DNA of 64,000 nucleotides from Terebella lapidaria (lineage: Eukaryota > Annelida > Polychaeta > Terebellida > Terebellidae). This document shows, in pieces, positions 1-11,120 of this stretch. Every line of letters begins with the position of its first letter. Position 1 is the stretch's first letter. The notes under the pieces were generated by a model that worked only from the letters and a program-made list of their open reading frames with translations, searched no databases and was not told the DNA's origin. Position numbers and translations under genes: made by a program. Where the stretch lies: positions 22,469,402 to 22,533,401 of the forward strand of contig OX424567.1 of the NCBI GenBank assembly GCA_949152475.1, written 5' to 3'.

Positions 1-639
1 TAAAACATATCCTTGTCGCAGCAGTATAGCGACTAGCTGGGCACTTCGATAAACAATGCTACACGCAACTCAAATCACGGCAACATATGACATTTCCAAT
101 TTATTGGATACTAACGTTGCAAACATATCCATTACCAATTCATAGTTCCAACGGCATCGCAATAGGCCACGACCCCTTGGCAACCACTGGAATGGTCCCG
201 CAGAATTTTGTTTGGGATTGCGGCAAATAATTCTTCTGTTTACATATTCGTTTTGTAAAATTTAACACCATATAAAGGAATGAATATTATAATGCGATAC
301 TAAATAAACTTAACTTGGCCATACATGCGTCAGAAACAGACCATCATTCCACTTTCAAAGGATTGTGCTTTTGAACATGTCGGTTTTGTTTGTGGGACTT
401 TTACGTTTTGGCGCGTTTTTTTATGTCTTTTGATTGGCTAGCTAAAATGGGGGCGGGGCTTGAATATCACCGGAACTATGAAATAACTATGAACTATGAA
501 CTTCACCATGAACAGGCTTCACTGCATTTGAGCACAACTCAATGCACTCTATGAGATGACGTCAGCTCCAAGAAAAAACACGTCATTATCTCGGCAAAGT
601 GCTTCCAGACATTAGTCCGGGGGCAGGGCAGAAAAGCTT
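1..639. other. Intergenic, no gene seen
   Basis: I see no supportable gene here. Bases 8-45 resemble, with substitutions, stretches near 48,130 and 61,353 (shared core ATCCTTGTCG then GACTAGC/GTCGCTAGC), so this is probably old repeat. The short open frame at 539-736 has no recognisable domain. Confidence 0.4.
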
Positions 640-960
640 GCATCGTGGTCCGCATGCATTTTTTTTTGCATTTTTGCAAAGATAACAACATATATATCAA
701 TAATCCGATTGATGCCACTCTGTCATCCTTGAGCATTTTTCGTACAGCTCATGAATATGCAAATTAGGGTAGCCATTATGAAAAAATGTATATTTGATGA
801 TATCTTGAGAAGTATTAGTCCTAGATTATTGTTTGAGGTGTCCTTGCCCATGTTTTCATGGTCAAGGATTCAGTTGGAAACAAAATTAATTCCGTAATAT
901 TTAAAATAGGTTCACAAATATGCAAATTAGGGATAATGATTACGAAAAATGTTTTTAGGT
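640..960 (+). repeat. Left arm of a diverged inverted repeat
   Basis: This stretch matches the reverse complement of 16,845-17,145. Shared blocks include GTGGTCCGCA, TTGATGCCACTCTG, CATGAATATGCAAATTAG and a block around GTTTTCATGGTCAAGGATTC. The two arms enclose the whole 16-kb block of duplicated pseudogene and retroelement. They may be two inverted copies of one dispersed repeat, or the long ends of a large element. I see no target-site duplication outside them. Confidence 0.6.
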
Positions 961-1465
961 CGTTTAATGTTCATGGCTAATTTAGATGAATAAGCAATGT
1001 TTTGTGTGAAATATCTATGGTCGGACGGTGACTATTAAATAGCATATAAATAAATGAATAATAGATATCAGACTGTGATCGAATGAAAAAACATAGGTCT
1101 GAACGATGTCGGTTGTATGAAAAATTTTATATGCATAACCACATATTTCTTGTGAAATGGCAGCTTGTCGTGTCATTGAAAGAATGTTCCAATAGATAAA
1201 TATTTGATATGATATCAGTTAACATGAATATCGATAAAAAATTTACAAAAAAATGTAATATATGTCAACGGTCATCAACTTCTTGTATTCACTCTTCAGT
1301 GATTGTCGTTTTTTCCAGTGTGTTGTCTAAAACAGGTATGAAGAATATCATAGTTATTCATATATATGTGCATCTCATATTACCATGGATAATGATGAAT
1401 AGAAGAACGTAATTCGAAAACCAACTGTCAATCGAACCAGAATCGTACCACAGTTTGTAGCCGTT

Positions 1466-1881
1466 TCATTCGGTATCTGAGTCATCTGACACAGTTTCAT
1501 ATGTTGCAGCTCGGTTGTTCTTGCAATCGACTCCACCCTGACATCCACAGAATATGGTGCAAGGCAGACGGGCTGCTGTACAACTGCACCGTGTAGTTTG
1601 ACATGGTGTTTCAGTGGAGCAGCCACACCGAACCATTTCCAGGATCTCGGGTGGTGCCAATACGACATCTGTTGGCAGCATAACGGGAACTAGTGAATGT
1701 GTGGCATCATCGCGAGTCCACCCATGCCGAACTGGATCCAAATCAGCGTCCAATCTGACTTGGACGCTGATTTCCAGATGGCTGTTTGCAGGTGTGCTCG
1801 AAGCACATTCTGTTCAAAAGAATCCGTGGTTGGTGGCAATGCCTTCAGGTCTGGATCCTTGCTGAGCTTTGGTTTCGCCAT
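1466..1881 (-). pseudogene. C-terminal tesmin/TSO1-like CXC module
   Basis: The last 40 or so codons read CGCSTETPCQTTRCSC, then CTIFCGCQGGVDCKN. This is the cysteine spacing of CXC (tesmin/TSO1-type) zinc-binding, DNA-binding modules. Just upstream, in another frame, is the conserved stretch ALPPTTDSFEQNVLRAHLQT, typical of the segment before the CXC in this family. The two pieces are joined only by a frameshift near 1,760, so the gene is broken here. The frame ends in an acidic tail (SDDSDTE) at 1,466. Confidence 0.72.
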
Positions 1882-2035
1882 TCTGTTGGATCACATTTCC
1901 CTGCGCACATCAGACAAACAGGCTGAAACATGTAAAGCACTATTAAGCGCCGGGGCGGTATTTCGGGCCATTACGGTAGTACTCTTGCTGCCATACCAAG
2001 CAGCAGTGAATTTTGTGGCTTCGGTGATCACACAT

Positions 2036-2521
2036 TCAACAGGTTCTTCCACTGATCCAAGCTTGTGCAATGAATGACTGTTTCTTAGTGTTTTTTATTG
2101 CAGTCACTTTCCCTTTGCCCCACAATTGTGCAATGCTGTCACATCCTGTTAGTGCATGAAGACCAAGTAAGTCCGGCACGATGTTTTTGTGATTTTTCAC
2201 AGTTGCTCCGATATCCACCAATGGTCGTCCTGAATTTGTTGACTCCATCAGTAAACGGCATTGTAGTCGCAGTTTCATGAAATGATACACAAGGAGGATG
2301 AAAACATCTGTATCATCACAAATGACTTTTATCGTCTTGGCTCCAGTTTCAACAATAACAGCCAGATGGTGGATCATGATCACGTCTGCTTCTTCGTGGG
2401 TTGTTGTTAGGTCCATGCGATGTTGTTGTTTTCCATTGTGAACCTCTATGGGTGTTTGTTCTTGACCTGTCAGAACAAGTGCATGATTTTTTCTCTGTTG
2501 AGCCTGATATACACAAATCAA
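2036..2521 (-). pseudogene. PIN/FEN1-like nuclease domain segment
   Basis: The frame contains THEEADVIMIHHLA, then VICDDTDVFILLVYHF, then GLHALTGCDSIAQLWGKGK. The acidic pairs (EEAD, DDTD) and the GCD/GKGK helix resemble the metal-binding core of PIN/flap-endonuclease-like folds seen in expanded invertebrate families. It continues in the same frame from the upstream exon (2,528-3,225), and only a single TGA at about 2,525-2,527 interrupts it. Downstream the frame is lost near 2,036. The assignment rests on motif resemblance, and catalytic competence is not implied. Confidence 0.6.
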
Positions 2522-2527
2522 TTCTCA

Positions 2528-3225
2528 GCATATAAGGTCGATGAGCTGACTTTTGTTCTGGGTGACATTCAATACCACCTTCTGTGGTGGAAGTGGAGTC
2601 TGCATATTTAGCTTATGCTTTCTTGTTGCCTCTTGTCCTGTTCGTGTGGTTCTCGTCACTGATTTGATACTGAACTCATAATATCTGTTGAAAACCAGAT
2701 GAACATCAGATGAATCGAGTTTTCCTAAGACATACTCTACAAAACTGTTCACAAAATCTTGCACAGTTGCTCTGTTAGGCCAGTGGATGATCCAAAGAAC
2801 TGCACATCCATCAATGATGATGATATCAGGAGCAGGAACGATGCTTTGTGAGACTTCCACCTGGAGCATATTCTTTAGTGTAGACTTTTCTCTTGCTATT
2901 CTCATCTGTCCTTTATCATCAAACATAGAAGTGGGTACAGGTGCCAGTTCATACTGCATGATGTCAGCAACCTTGATGTCACGACTTTGCTGCAAACACA
3001 TTACTCTCGAGTAGATCAGATTTAGGTCACATATTTCTGATGATCCTACTTTCAGCACTTTTCTTGTCACAGCCATGGTGGTCACCTGCTTAGACAATAC
3101 TGATTGGAACCCAGTTGGCCAGCTTTCTTCGTACGCTTTCATCTGTTCATAACCGATCTCAACTGATTTGTGGGCATTGACTTCTCTTGGTCCGACTCTG
3201 CCAGTAGCGATATTTATGATGCTAC
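2528..3225 (-). pseudogene. Internal exon of the PIN/CXC gene
   Basis: The frame begins at a clear acceptor (TTACCATATCAG at 3,226 on the minus strand). The upstream exon ends at 3,383 with CAAG before GTATTATC. Splicing joins the frames in phase to give PNEQPQGSIINIATGR. The exon holds about 230 codons with conserved text such as IIIIDGCAVLWIIHWP. It ends at an in-frame TGA, after which the PIN-like segment continues in the same frame. Confidence 0.65.
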
Positions 3226-3382
3226 CTGATATGGTAAGAAAACAAACACTTAATATACAATATTCGGATATATAATGGTGTATATACATGAACATGATTG
3301 TGTCCAGATATCAAGGGACAATAATAGGCATGTGTACAATGAATATGTCAATACATTACTTCAAACAAATTTTTGATAATAC
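3226..3382 (-). other. Intron in the PIN/CXC pseudogene
   Basis: This 157-nt intron has donor AAG|GTATTATC and acceptor ATATCAG|GTAGC. Removing it restores one reading frame across the two flanking conserved segments. Its presence shows the locus is a decayed genomic copy, not a retrocopy. Confidence 0.65.
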
Positions 3383-4077
3383 CTTGTGGTTGTTCGTTTG
3401 GATCCAGTGGGTCAATGCACAGCTGTAGTTTGTCCCTGATTTTCTGCCGATCATCTGCATCAGATATGATACGAGCAGAACGTTCTTCTTTGTGCAATGT
3501 TACTTCTTCAACTGCGTTTCCATCTGCCATATCTGTGAGATCATGAACGATCTGACTGCAAGCATGCATGCTGTATACCCATTTCTTCAGCGATGATGGC
3601 TTCAAAGTTAGACCAATGATTCCATTTGGACCATGTCCATAGCGCATGAAAGTGGTTTCTATGTACATGTCAGACCACATTCCATTCCACAAGCCCTCTT
3701 GTGACGCATCACATGTTCCCCTGCTATGAACTTTTGAAGAATTTCGCCATCTAATTTCTCCATGGAGTAGAGGTAGTACAACCCGTACTGAGCATAATTG
3801 TAATGACCAGCTGCGAAGAAATATGGCATCATTTCTTTCAATGCCCAAAGATGCATTGGCCAGTCACCTTCTCATTCGGCACGGACGAAAGTCATCATGA
3901 GGAGAACTGGCTTCACAAGATTTTGAATCCAAAGCTGTGCTGTCATGCTGTCAGAGGCTTTCATATTGAGTGTGTTCATCAGGTCATCAAAGTTGTCTGT
4001 GTGCAAAAGGGTTGCATGTAATACCTCTTCTGTAACAATCCGCAGAGCTCTGAAGTTTTGTGGAAACTTCTTACCGT

Positions 4078-5574
4078 TCAGCATATGGGCAACACTACCA
4101 AATGCACATCTTCCAGACCACTTTCGGCCATCAAACTTCCAACACAGCCAATGAAACTCATCAGAGTGTGCATACCACCTAATCTGGGAATGAACTGAGT
4201 GAACCGATCAGGATATACCCAGGAGATGTTGACTGCGACCTTGTATAGTTGCTGGTCATTCGTGAAAACAGTCACGGATTGTCCGCACTCTCTTGTTAAA
4301 CGTTGTGCTTCGGTCATTGCTGTCAGCATAGTATCAGGGTCAACGGGGTCCATATCGATGAGAGGTGTGTAGATTGCCCTGGTTGCCGGTTGTGGTGATT
4401 GGCCTTCTTCTCTAAAGAGACTTGTATTGAAACCACCAAACTCAGGTGTGTTCTGCTTGGAGGTGACGTCTTTCAAGAATGCGAAATCAAGCTGATGTGC
4501 CCTTGTAATCTGAATTACTTGTTGTGCCAACAGTCGCAAAGGTAACACAACCCTTTTCGCCTCATTGACAGGCATCTCTGGTTTCTTTGGTCCCCTGTAT
4601 CTTTGCACCACAATATCTTCACATACAGGGGCTTTCATTTCGTCACGTGTCAGGCGCCTGATAGGTGGCTTCTTTTCTACATTGGATAATTTCTCATCAT
4701 CCTTTACTGTCAATAATACTGCCATTGAGTGGGTCGAAATCAACCCATTCTGAGATGAGATATTGGCATCGAAGTTGTCGGCAACGATCTGAACCAGTCC
4801 GTGGGTTTCATTTTTGTGTCCTCTAACGGAGGCTTGTGCAGCTGCTGCTCTTGCTGCAGAGGCCTTGAAGCATTTCAATTCATCATAGGAACAGGTGACA
4901 CGATAACTGTACAACTGTTGTACAAGGCTCTTTCGACTGACTAATACTGCCAGCGCTAATTGTAGTGTCGTTGGTTTATTGTACATGACATTTGTGATGA
5001 TGTTCCCAATGAGAGCTGCAGGAAGAGTACGGTGTAGCTTTTCTGACACCTTACAGAGCAACTTCTGAAGTGTCGGACTCACTTTATTCAGGGTATCTTC
5101 AAGGTTGATCTGTGTTTCAAAGCAGTTTCCTTTACTTGACAAAGCTTTAGATTCTGTTGCAATCTTCTTGGCAATTCTATCTACTGAAATTTCCTCACCG
5201 TCTTCTATGTCTAATGCAACTGCGTTGACCAGTCTGGCAGCTTCGCTCCGAAACAACAGCAAACTGCTGATGCCTATGCCTGATAGGATGACAATGTCAT
5301 TTCCAAAAATATCAGCAAGTCTGGAAAGTAGTGTCCGCCTGGAGTATAACTTCCCTCCATTATCTGTGTATATTTTGTGTACCTCCACTGAGTTGTGTAC
5401 ATGTACCATATCAGCTCTCATCAGTGATACCAGATTAGTCAATGCAGTGTCATCATCCGTGCCGACAGGATCAATATGTGCAGCAGCTGTGACAGATTTT
5501 GGTGACATGAATATTTTTCTGCAGTCATCGTGATATCTGGCTTCAGCGGCATTGAGATCGCTCACTGTTCCCAT
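4078..5574 (-). pseudogene. Main body of the zinc-finger/PIN/CXC gene
   Basis: This is the longest open stretch in the window on this gene (498 codons). It starts with MGTVSDLNAAEARYHDDC, whose YH-x2-C completes the N-terminal Cys/His module. It then runs as a mostly helical region with no motif I can assign, and near the end has an aromatic, family-conserved stretch (WVYPDRFTQFIPRLGGMH). The frame upstream (5,578-5,820) is the same frame, cut by one TGA at about 5,577-5,579. The duplicate at 13,146 has CGA at that codon. At its 3' end, near 4,110, a frameshift diverts the frame from the conserved continuation (FGSVAHMLNGKKF). Confidence 0.68.
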
Positions 5575-5577
5575 TAG

Positions 5578-6066
5578 TCATAATTTCACTTTATATGCTG
5601 TGTCTTCTTGACGATCATCACAGATATTCAGGATTGTTTGTTTGAAAGAACGGTGTTCACCTCGATGCAGAGTTTGACATTGAGAAACTTTACGCCATCG
5701 ACTTGGGTTTTTCTTATCAGCCTCCGTAATGCAAGCATCACCACAAAAAATGCAGTGTTCCTTGAAGTTGAACATCTCGCCCATAGACTGTCTATCGCTT
5801 GGTAGCAATTGCTTCTTCACATGTCTTTGATTTGTAATTGATACGCTTCAAATGACGTCTAATGTGTGTTTGAGACGTGTAGGTCGACACACAGTCTCTA
5901 TGGCATTTGATTTGAAGATTTTCATCCTGCTCCATAAGTTCCAACAGATAACATCTTTCCTGGCTATGCTTGATTGAATGATACTTTGAATTCGACTTGG
6001 CCCAGCAGTAACTAACGGCTTGTCATACTTATCTGCTGTACATGGTTTGAAGAAACATTCTTCCAT
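5578..6066 (-). pseudogene. N-terminal Cys/His zinc module, frameshifted
   Basis: The module is spread over three frames. These are CTADKYDKPLVTAGPSRIQS (5,966-6,066), then KCHRDCVSTYTSQTHIRRHL (about 5,850-5,915) in a second frame, then EHCIFCGDACITEADKKNP (about 5,700-5,780) in a third. The pattern C-x2-C, CHRDC and YHDDC is typical of the N terminus of this gene family. The same two frameshifts recur in all four copies in this window, so the unit was already broken before it was duplicated. Confidence 0.62.
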
Positions 6067-6109
6067 CTTTTCCCTCCAGCTCTACAATGTAATCAATTGT
6101 TATATGTCT

Positions 6110-6344
6110 TACGACATGTTGCTAATTTATGCCCAAAATATAATGCTAAAGGTCATGTGGGACGAATGTTACATTCATTGTAAAGGTGAAAATACATCAG
6201 CACTATGTTAACTTTGTATTGGATTTGGCCTACAAACATTTATTATACCATCGATAGCACCGATACGTGCTATTACTAATCATATTTTGAAATATTTCAA
6301 ATTTCGTACGCCACCGCCAATACGTTTCGCTGTTAATGCGCTGC
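6110..6344. other. AT-rich spacer, no gene seen
   Basis: This spacer lies between the zinc-module fragment and the minisatellite. It is present in all four copies and has no domain-bearing open frame. It includes TACCATCGATAGCACCGATACGTGC and CGTACGCCACCGCCAATACG in two adjacent segments. Confidence 0.45.
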
Positions 6345-7009
6345 AAAATATGGATTAGGGGAGGTGGGATAATAAAGTGCGCATATAATAAAATACAATA
6401 GGGGAGATAATAAAATACAATTTGATATACCGTATATATTATATTTTTACTGCCGCCTGCCTGTGTGTTTTACCTTTACATATAATGATGAATGAGGGAG
6501 AGGGGGGAGGGGGTGATAAATTACAATTTGATATACCATATCTGTATTTCTACTGCCGCGTGCACATGTGTTTTGCATATAATAATGACTGGGAGAGGAG
6601 GGGGTTGGGGGTTGTAACAAAGTATAATTTGATATATCGTACATTGTGTATTATTTCTAGTGCCGTGTGCCTGTATGGTTTACCATTCATATAATATTGG
6701 CGAAGGGGAGGGGGGGGGGGGAGGTAATAATTATTGAAGGTAAGTACAATTTGATATACTGAATCTATATATTTCTACTGCCGCGTGCACGTGTGTACTG
6801 ACACTGCCTATAATAATGACTGAGGGGGGAGGGGAGTAATAAAGTACATTTTGATATACCGTATCTACTGCCGACTGCCTGTGTGTTTTACCATTACATA
6901 TAATATTGACTGAGGGAGGGGGGAGTGGGGTGGGGGTGTGGGAACTAATAAAGTACAATTTGATATACCATATATATATTTTTCGACTGCCGCGTGCCTT
7001 TGTGTTTTA
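6345..7009 (+). repeat. G-rich minisatellite, about 100-125 bp unit
   Basis: Imperfect units repeat the order AATAAARTACAATTTGATAT, CTGCCGCGTGCCTGTGTG, TTTTACCATTACATATAAT, GACTGAGGGAGGGGGGAG. The TTTGATAT core recurs at about 6,421, 6,528, 6,628, 6,750, 6,850 and 6,958. Each unit carries clustered G runs that fit quadruplex-forming sequence on the plus strand. Short frames that repeat here are artefacts of the repeat. Confidence 0.85.
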
Positions 7010-8408
7010 CGATCATCACAGATATTCAGGATTGTTTGTTTGAAAGAACGGTGTTCACCTCGATGCAGAGTTTGACATTGAGAAACTTTACGCCATCGAC
7101 TTGGGTTTTTCTTATCAGCCTCCGTAATGCAAGCATCACCACAAAAAATGCAGTGTTCCTTGAAGTTGAACATCTCGCCCATAGACTGTCTATCGCTTGG
7201 TAGCAATTGCTTCTTCACATGTCTTTGATTTGTAATTGATACGCTTCAAATGACGTCTAATGTGTGTTTGAGACGTGTAGGTCGACACACAGTCTCTATG
7301 GCATTTGATTTGAAGATTTTCATCCTTCTCCATAAGTTCCAACAGATAACATCTTTCCTGGCTATGCTTGATTGAATGATACTTTGAATTCGACTTGGCC
7401 CGGCAGTAACTAATGGCTTGTCATACTTATCTGCTGTACATGGTTTGAAGAAACATTCTTCCATCTTTTCCCTCCAGCTCTACAATGTAATCAATTGTTA
7501 TATGTCTTACGACATGTTGCTAATTTATGCCCAAAATATAATGCTAAAGGTCATGTGGGACGAATGTTACATTCATTGTAAAGGTGAAAATACATCAGCA
7601 CTATGTTAACTCTGTATTGGATTTGGCCTACAAACATTTATTATACCATCGATAGCACCGATACGTGCTATTACTAATCATATTTTGAAATATTTCAAAT
7701 TTCGTACGCCACCGCCAATACGTTTCGCTGTTAATGCGCTGCAAAATATGGATTAGGGGAGGTGGGATAATAAAGTGCGCATATAATAAAATACAATAGG
7801 GGAGATAATAAAATACAATTTGATATACCGTATATATTATATTTTTACTGCCGCCTGCCTGTGTGTTTTACCTTTACATATAATGATGAATGAGGGAGAG
7901 GGGGGAGGGGGTGATAAATTACAATTTGATATACCATATCTGTATTTCTACTGCCGCGTGCACATGTGTTTTGCATATAATAATGACTGGGAGAGGAGGG
8001 GGTTGGGGGTTGTAACAAAGTATAATTTGATATATCGTACATTGTGTATTATTTCTAGTGCCGTGTGCCTGTATGGTTTACCATTCATATAATATTGGTG
8101 AAGGGGAGGGGGGGGGGGGGGGGGAGGTAATAATTATTGAAGGTAAGTACAATTTGATATACTGAATCTATATATTTCTACTGCCGCGTGCACGTGTGTT
8201 CTTGCACTGCCTATAATAATGACTGAGGGGGGAGGGGAGTAATAAAGTACATTTTGATATACCGTATCTACTGCCGACTGCCTGTGTGTTTTACCATTAC
8301 ATATAATATTGACTGAGGGAGGGGGGAGTGGGGTGGGGGTGTGGGAACTAATAAAGTACAATTTGATATACCATATATATATTTTTCGACTGCCGCGTGC
8401 CTTTGTGT
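7010..8408. repeat. 1.4-kb inner tandem unit, second
   Basis: This is a second copy of 5,610-7,009 at an offset of 1,398 bases. It includes the broken zinc module (7,010-7,464, minus) with the same frameshifts. It differs by isolated substitutions, for example CCTTCTCC against CCTGCTCC near 7,326, and CCCGGCAG against CCCAGCAG near 7,399. Confidence 0.85.
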
Positions 8409-8560
8409 TTTACCATTACATATAATATTGACTGAGGGAGGGGGAGTGGGGTAGGGTGTGGGAACTAATAAAGTACAGTTTGATATACTATATATATATA
8501 TATACATTTTTCGACTGCCGCGGGCCTTTGTGTTTTACCTCTACATATAATGACTGGGTG
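7743..8560 (+). repeat. G-rich minisatellite, second array
   Basis: This array has the same units as at 6,345-7,009, plus at least one extra unit. A (TA)n run lies near 8,490 and an uninterrupted G run near 8,105. After 8,560 a non-repetitive piece leads to the (GT)n at about 8,684-8,698. Confidence 0.8.
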
Positions 8561-8806
8561 AGGGGGATAACACTTCACTTTAGTACATACCTGCAGGGAA
8601 TTTCCTATCTTGAAGTATCCTGTGCATGTAGATGGGTTGCACCAAACAAGAAACACATGACATTTGATTGAAGAATAGCAAACATGTGTGTGTGTGTGTT
8701 TTGGAGAGTATAAAAAATGCACTGGCACAAGATAATTGTAAGAGTAACACATAACATAAAACAGCAATAAAAATTCAATGAGCGACATTGAACAAATTTT
8801 GTTGGA

Positions 8807-11120
8807 TTATTTAAGTTTGCTTCTGACTAAAAGTTCTTTAAGATTTTGATGCTTCTTGTAAGCTGTTGCTATTTTAATATCACCATCAGTATTTTTGTTG
8901 AGTTGTTTCATATGCTTTTTAACAATTTGGGCTGAAAGAGTACCTGTTTTTGAGAAGGGTACTATATACACCATGTCGAATTTATTTTTACTTTTGTTCA
9001 AAGGGTCATACTTTGTAAATTTTTGAACGTTGAGGCCATGAGGTTCGAAAGTGCCTAGAGTATCAATCCAACAATATTCCCTTTCAAGTCGCCATTGTTT
9101 GTTTAAAAGTTCATCACCAAGATCGGAAACCTGTTCAATTGGTAAAAGAGAAAAACATTCAATGGAAAATTCAGGTTTGCTGTGAAATTTAGATAGATGA
9201 CTGTATAATGCATTTTCCTCATTGCAGCTAGTTATTGCAGCACGGTGACGATTGTTTCTGAATTTGAGTGATTTACCGGTTTCACCTACATATTGTTTTT
9301 CGCAAAGCTTACAAGTGTATAGATAAATTATGTTTTCTGAGTTGCAATCCAAAGCTGAGTTGATTGAGTAGGTCTGTTCAAAAACTGATCCCGAGAAATT
9401 TTGACAATTTGGAACTAAATGACATGTCTGACATTGTCTAGAATTACAAGGTTTTGAGCCAGACGAGCTGGAAGTGGGCAATTGAAAATCAGCACCTAGT
9501 CTTTCCTCACTGTTCAAAATTCTCAATGTTTCATTCTTGATTTTGCGAAGCCAACGTTTTGAATAGTTACGTTTCGAAAGTGCCTTGAATAATATTTGAC
9601 AAGCTGATTCAACATCATCTGGATATGAGCAAATTTTGAAAAATGGAAAAACTTGGGACTTGATTAGTCCTTTATAAGTGTGTTTTGGATGAAAAGAGAG
9701 CTTATGCAACAACTGATGAGTATCCGTTGGCTTGAAGAAAACTTTTGCTTCTAATGTGTTTTCTTTGCTCCTGAACAAAGTAGTATCCAAAAAATTAACT
9801 GAATCAGTACTAATTTCAGCTTTGAAGTTGATTGATGCCCTATGAGAATTGAAAATTTCGAGAAACTGGTGAAATTTGGAAATGCCATGTGGCCAAATGA
9901 GGAAAATGTCATCTAAATACCTATAATAGCAATCTGGTTTGAATGGACACTTTTGTAAAGCTTGCTTTTCAAATTCAGCCATATAAATATCTGCATAATG
10001 AGGTGCATATTTCTGACCCATGGCTGTGCCTGAAACTTGTAGGAATGTCTTACCGTCAAATTCAAAGTCATTACATTTAAGTGAAATTTCCAATAATTCT
10101 ATTATACCTTTGAATAGTTCATTGTTTGCCAAAGTCGGGAATGCATTTTTAATTGCTTGGATACCTTCTTCATGATTTATATTAGTATACATACTTTCAA
10201 CATCTAAAGTGATTAGTAAAGAATTTGGATTTAGTTCAAGCCCTCTAACTTTATCTAAAAAGTCATACGTGTTTTTTTATATATGACGGATGCTTATTTG
10301 CTTGATCTTTTATATATGAATCAATATACATAGCTACTTTTTCAGATTCACTGCTGCAGTCCGAAACAATTGGGCGCCCTGGAGGCATTACATTTGGAAT
10401 TGGCCAGGAGTCTTTGGGTTTATGAATTTTAGGTAGCATATAAAATCTTCTTTGACGAGGGCGTTCTGGTGGTAAAAGAAATTGGAATACTTTTTCAGAA
10501 AGGCATCCAGAATTGCGTAATCCTTTTAAAATTTTTGTTATTTTTGCTGAATTTTCTAGGTAAAGAGGAGTGTCAATTTCTCTGTAATGAGCTGGATTGT
10601 ATAATTGACGAAAGCCTTCATTAATATAATTTTGCCTATCCATAATTACGACTGCACTACCTTTATCTGCTTTTTTAACTACCAAGTCTACGTTATTTTG
10701 TAAATTCTTTATAGTTTTATATTCCATTTTCGTTAGGTTTTTGGTTTCTGGTTGAATTTTCAAGTTTTCAATTTCCTTAGATATTGCCGAAATGCAATCT
10801 AAAACGGGCTTGTCAATCATGGAACTCGGTGGAGTCCAGGTAGATTTTGGAGTGAATTTTGATCTATTTGTGAATGAATTTGGACGGTGAGAAAAATAAT
10901 TTTGAAGTTTGAGTTTTCTACTAAAATCTTGCACAGCTTGTTTAATTGGATCCAATGTTATTTTGGGTGTGGGAACAAATGTCAAACCACGATTTAGAAG
11001 AGCGATTTGTGTGTCCGAAAGTGTAAATTTGGAAAGGTTTACAACATTATTAGTCGTACTGGAGTTCGGTGGACTCTCAGAATGATTTAGTTTAAATGAC
11101 TGAGCCAGAATTTCAACATT
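8807..11120 (-). CDS. ORF2: reverse transcriptase + GIY-YIG endonuclease (one frameshift)
   Basis: The reverse transcriptase part starts at about 11,120 in a frame with no early AUG. It carries VVKKADKGSAVVIMD, FYMLPKIHKP and GRPIVSDCSSES (10,263-10,985). After one frameshift it continues with MYTNINHEEG, GTAMGQKYAPHYADIYMAEF and the catalytic YLDD of YRYLDDIFLIW (residues 92-95 of the 3' segment). A Cys-rich linker (CNSRQCQTCH) follows. The GIY-YIG nuclease comes next: IYLYTC and YVGETG at residues about 289-305, then FRNNRHRAAI and a later Glu and Asn (QWRLERE, HGLN). These are the Penelope-like RT and nuclease in their usual order. The break lies in a run of seven T (A on the coding strand) at about 10,271-10,277; one base fewer restores the frame. 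Product: element-encoded RT/endonuclease for target-primed insertion. Confidence 0.88.

Larger units (their letters stand above)
1466..6066 (-). pseudogene. Decayed zinc-finger / PIN-like nuclease / CXC protein gene
   Basis: This is one gene-like unit read on the minus strand, whose frame is lost and regained several times. In order it has: an N-terminal Cys/His module; a long helical body (long frame 4,078-5,574); a conserved region (motifs RYGHGPNGIIG and MHLWALKEMMPYFFAAGHY); a PIN/FEN-like domain (THEEADVIMIHH, DDTDVFILL, GLHALTGCDS, WGKGK); and a C-terminal tesmin/TSO1-like CXC module. The layout matches an uncharacterised family that is expanded in many aquatic animals and usually exceeds 1,000 residues. 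Lesions include frameshifts near 5,950, 5,800, 4,110 and 3,700. In-frame TGA codons lie near 5,579, 3,873, 2,526 and 1,890. At least one intron (3,226-3,382) is intact, so it is not a processed copy. The cellular function of the family is unknown to me. Confidence 0.72.
5610..7009. repeat. 1.4-kb inner tandem unit, first
   Basis: The unit runs from GATCATCACAGATATTCAGG through the N-terminal zinc module, an AT-rich spacer and the G-rich minisatellite. It then restarts at 7,010 with the same sequence. The junction replaces a minisatellite unit boundary (GTGTTTTAC then GATCATCAC). The next unit differs at few positions. Confidence 0.85.
5294..8697. repeat. 3.4-kb segmental duplication, copy 1
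   Basis: This segment is nearly identical to 12,864-16,272 (offset about 7,570 bases). It begins inside the pseudogene body at ATGTCATTTCCAAAAATATC and ends at a (GT)n run. It contains two 1.4-kb inner units. Differences seen are a few substitutions (for example TCATAATTT here against TCGTAATTT at 13,147) and G-run lengths. Confidence 0.85.

Noticed and set aside
6422..6694. Repeated 90-codon frames in the minisatellite
   Set aside because: The same frames recur in all four arrays because the DNA is repeated. They contain no domain and shift with G-run length.
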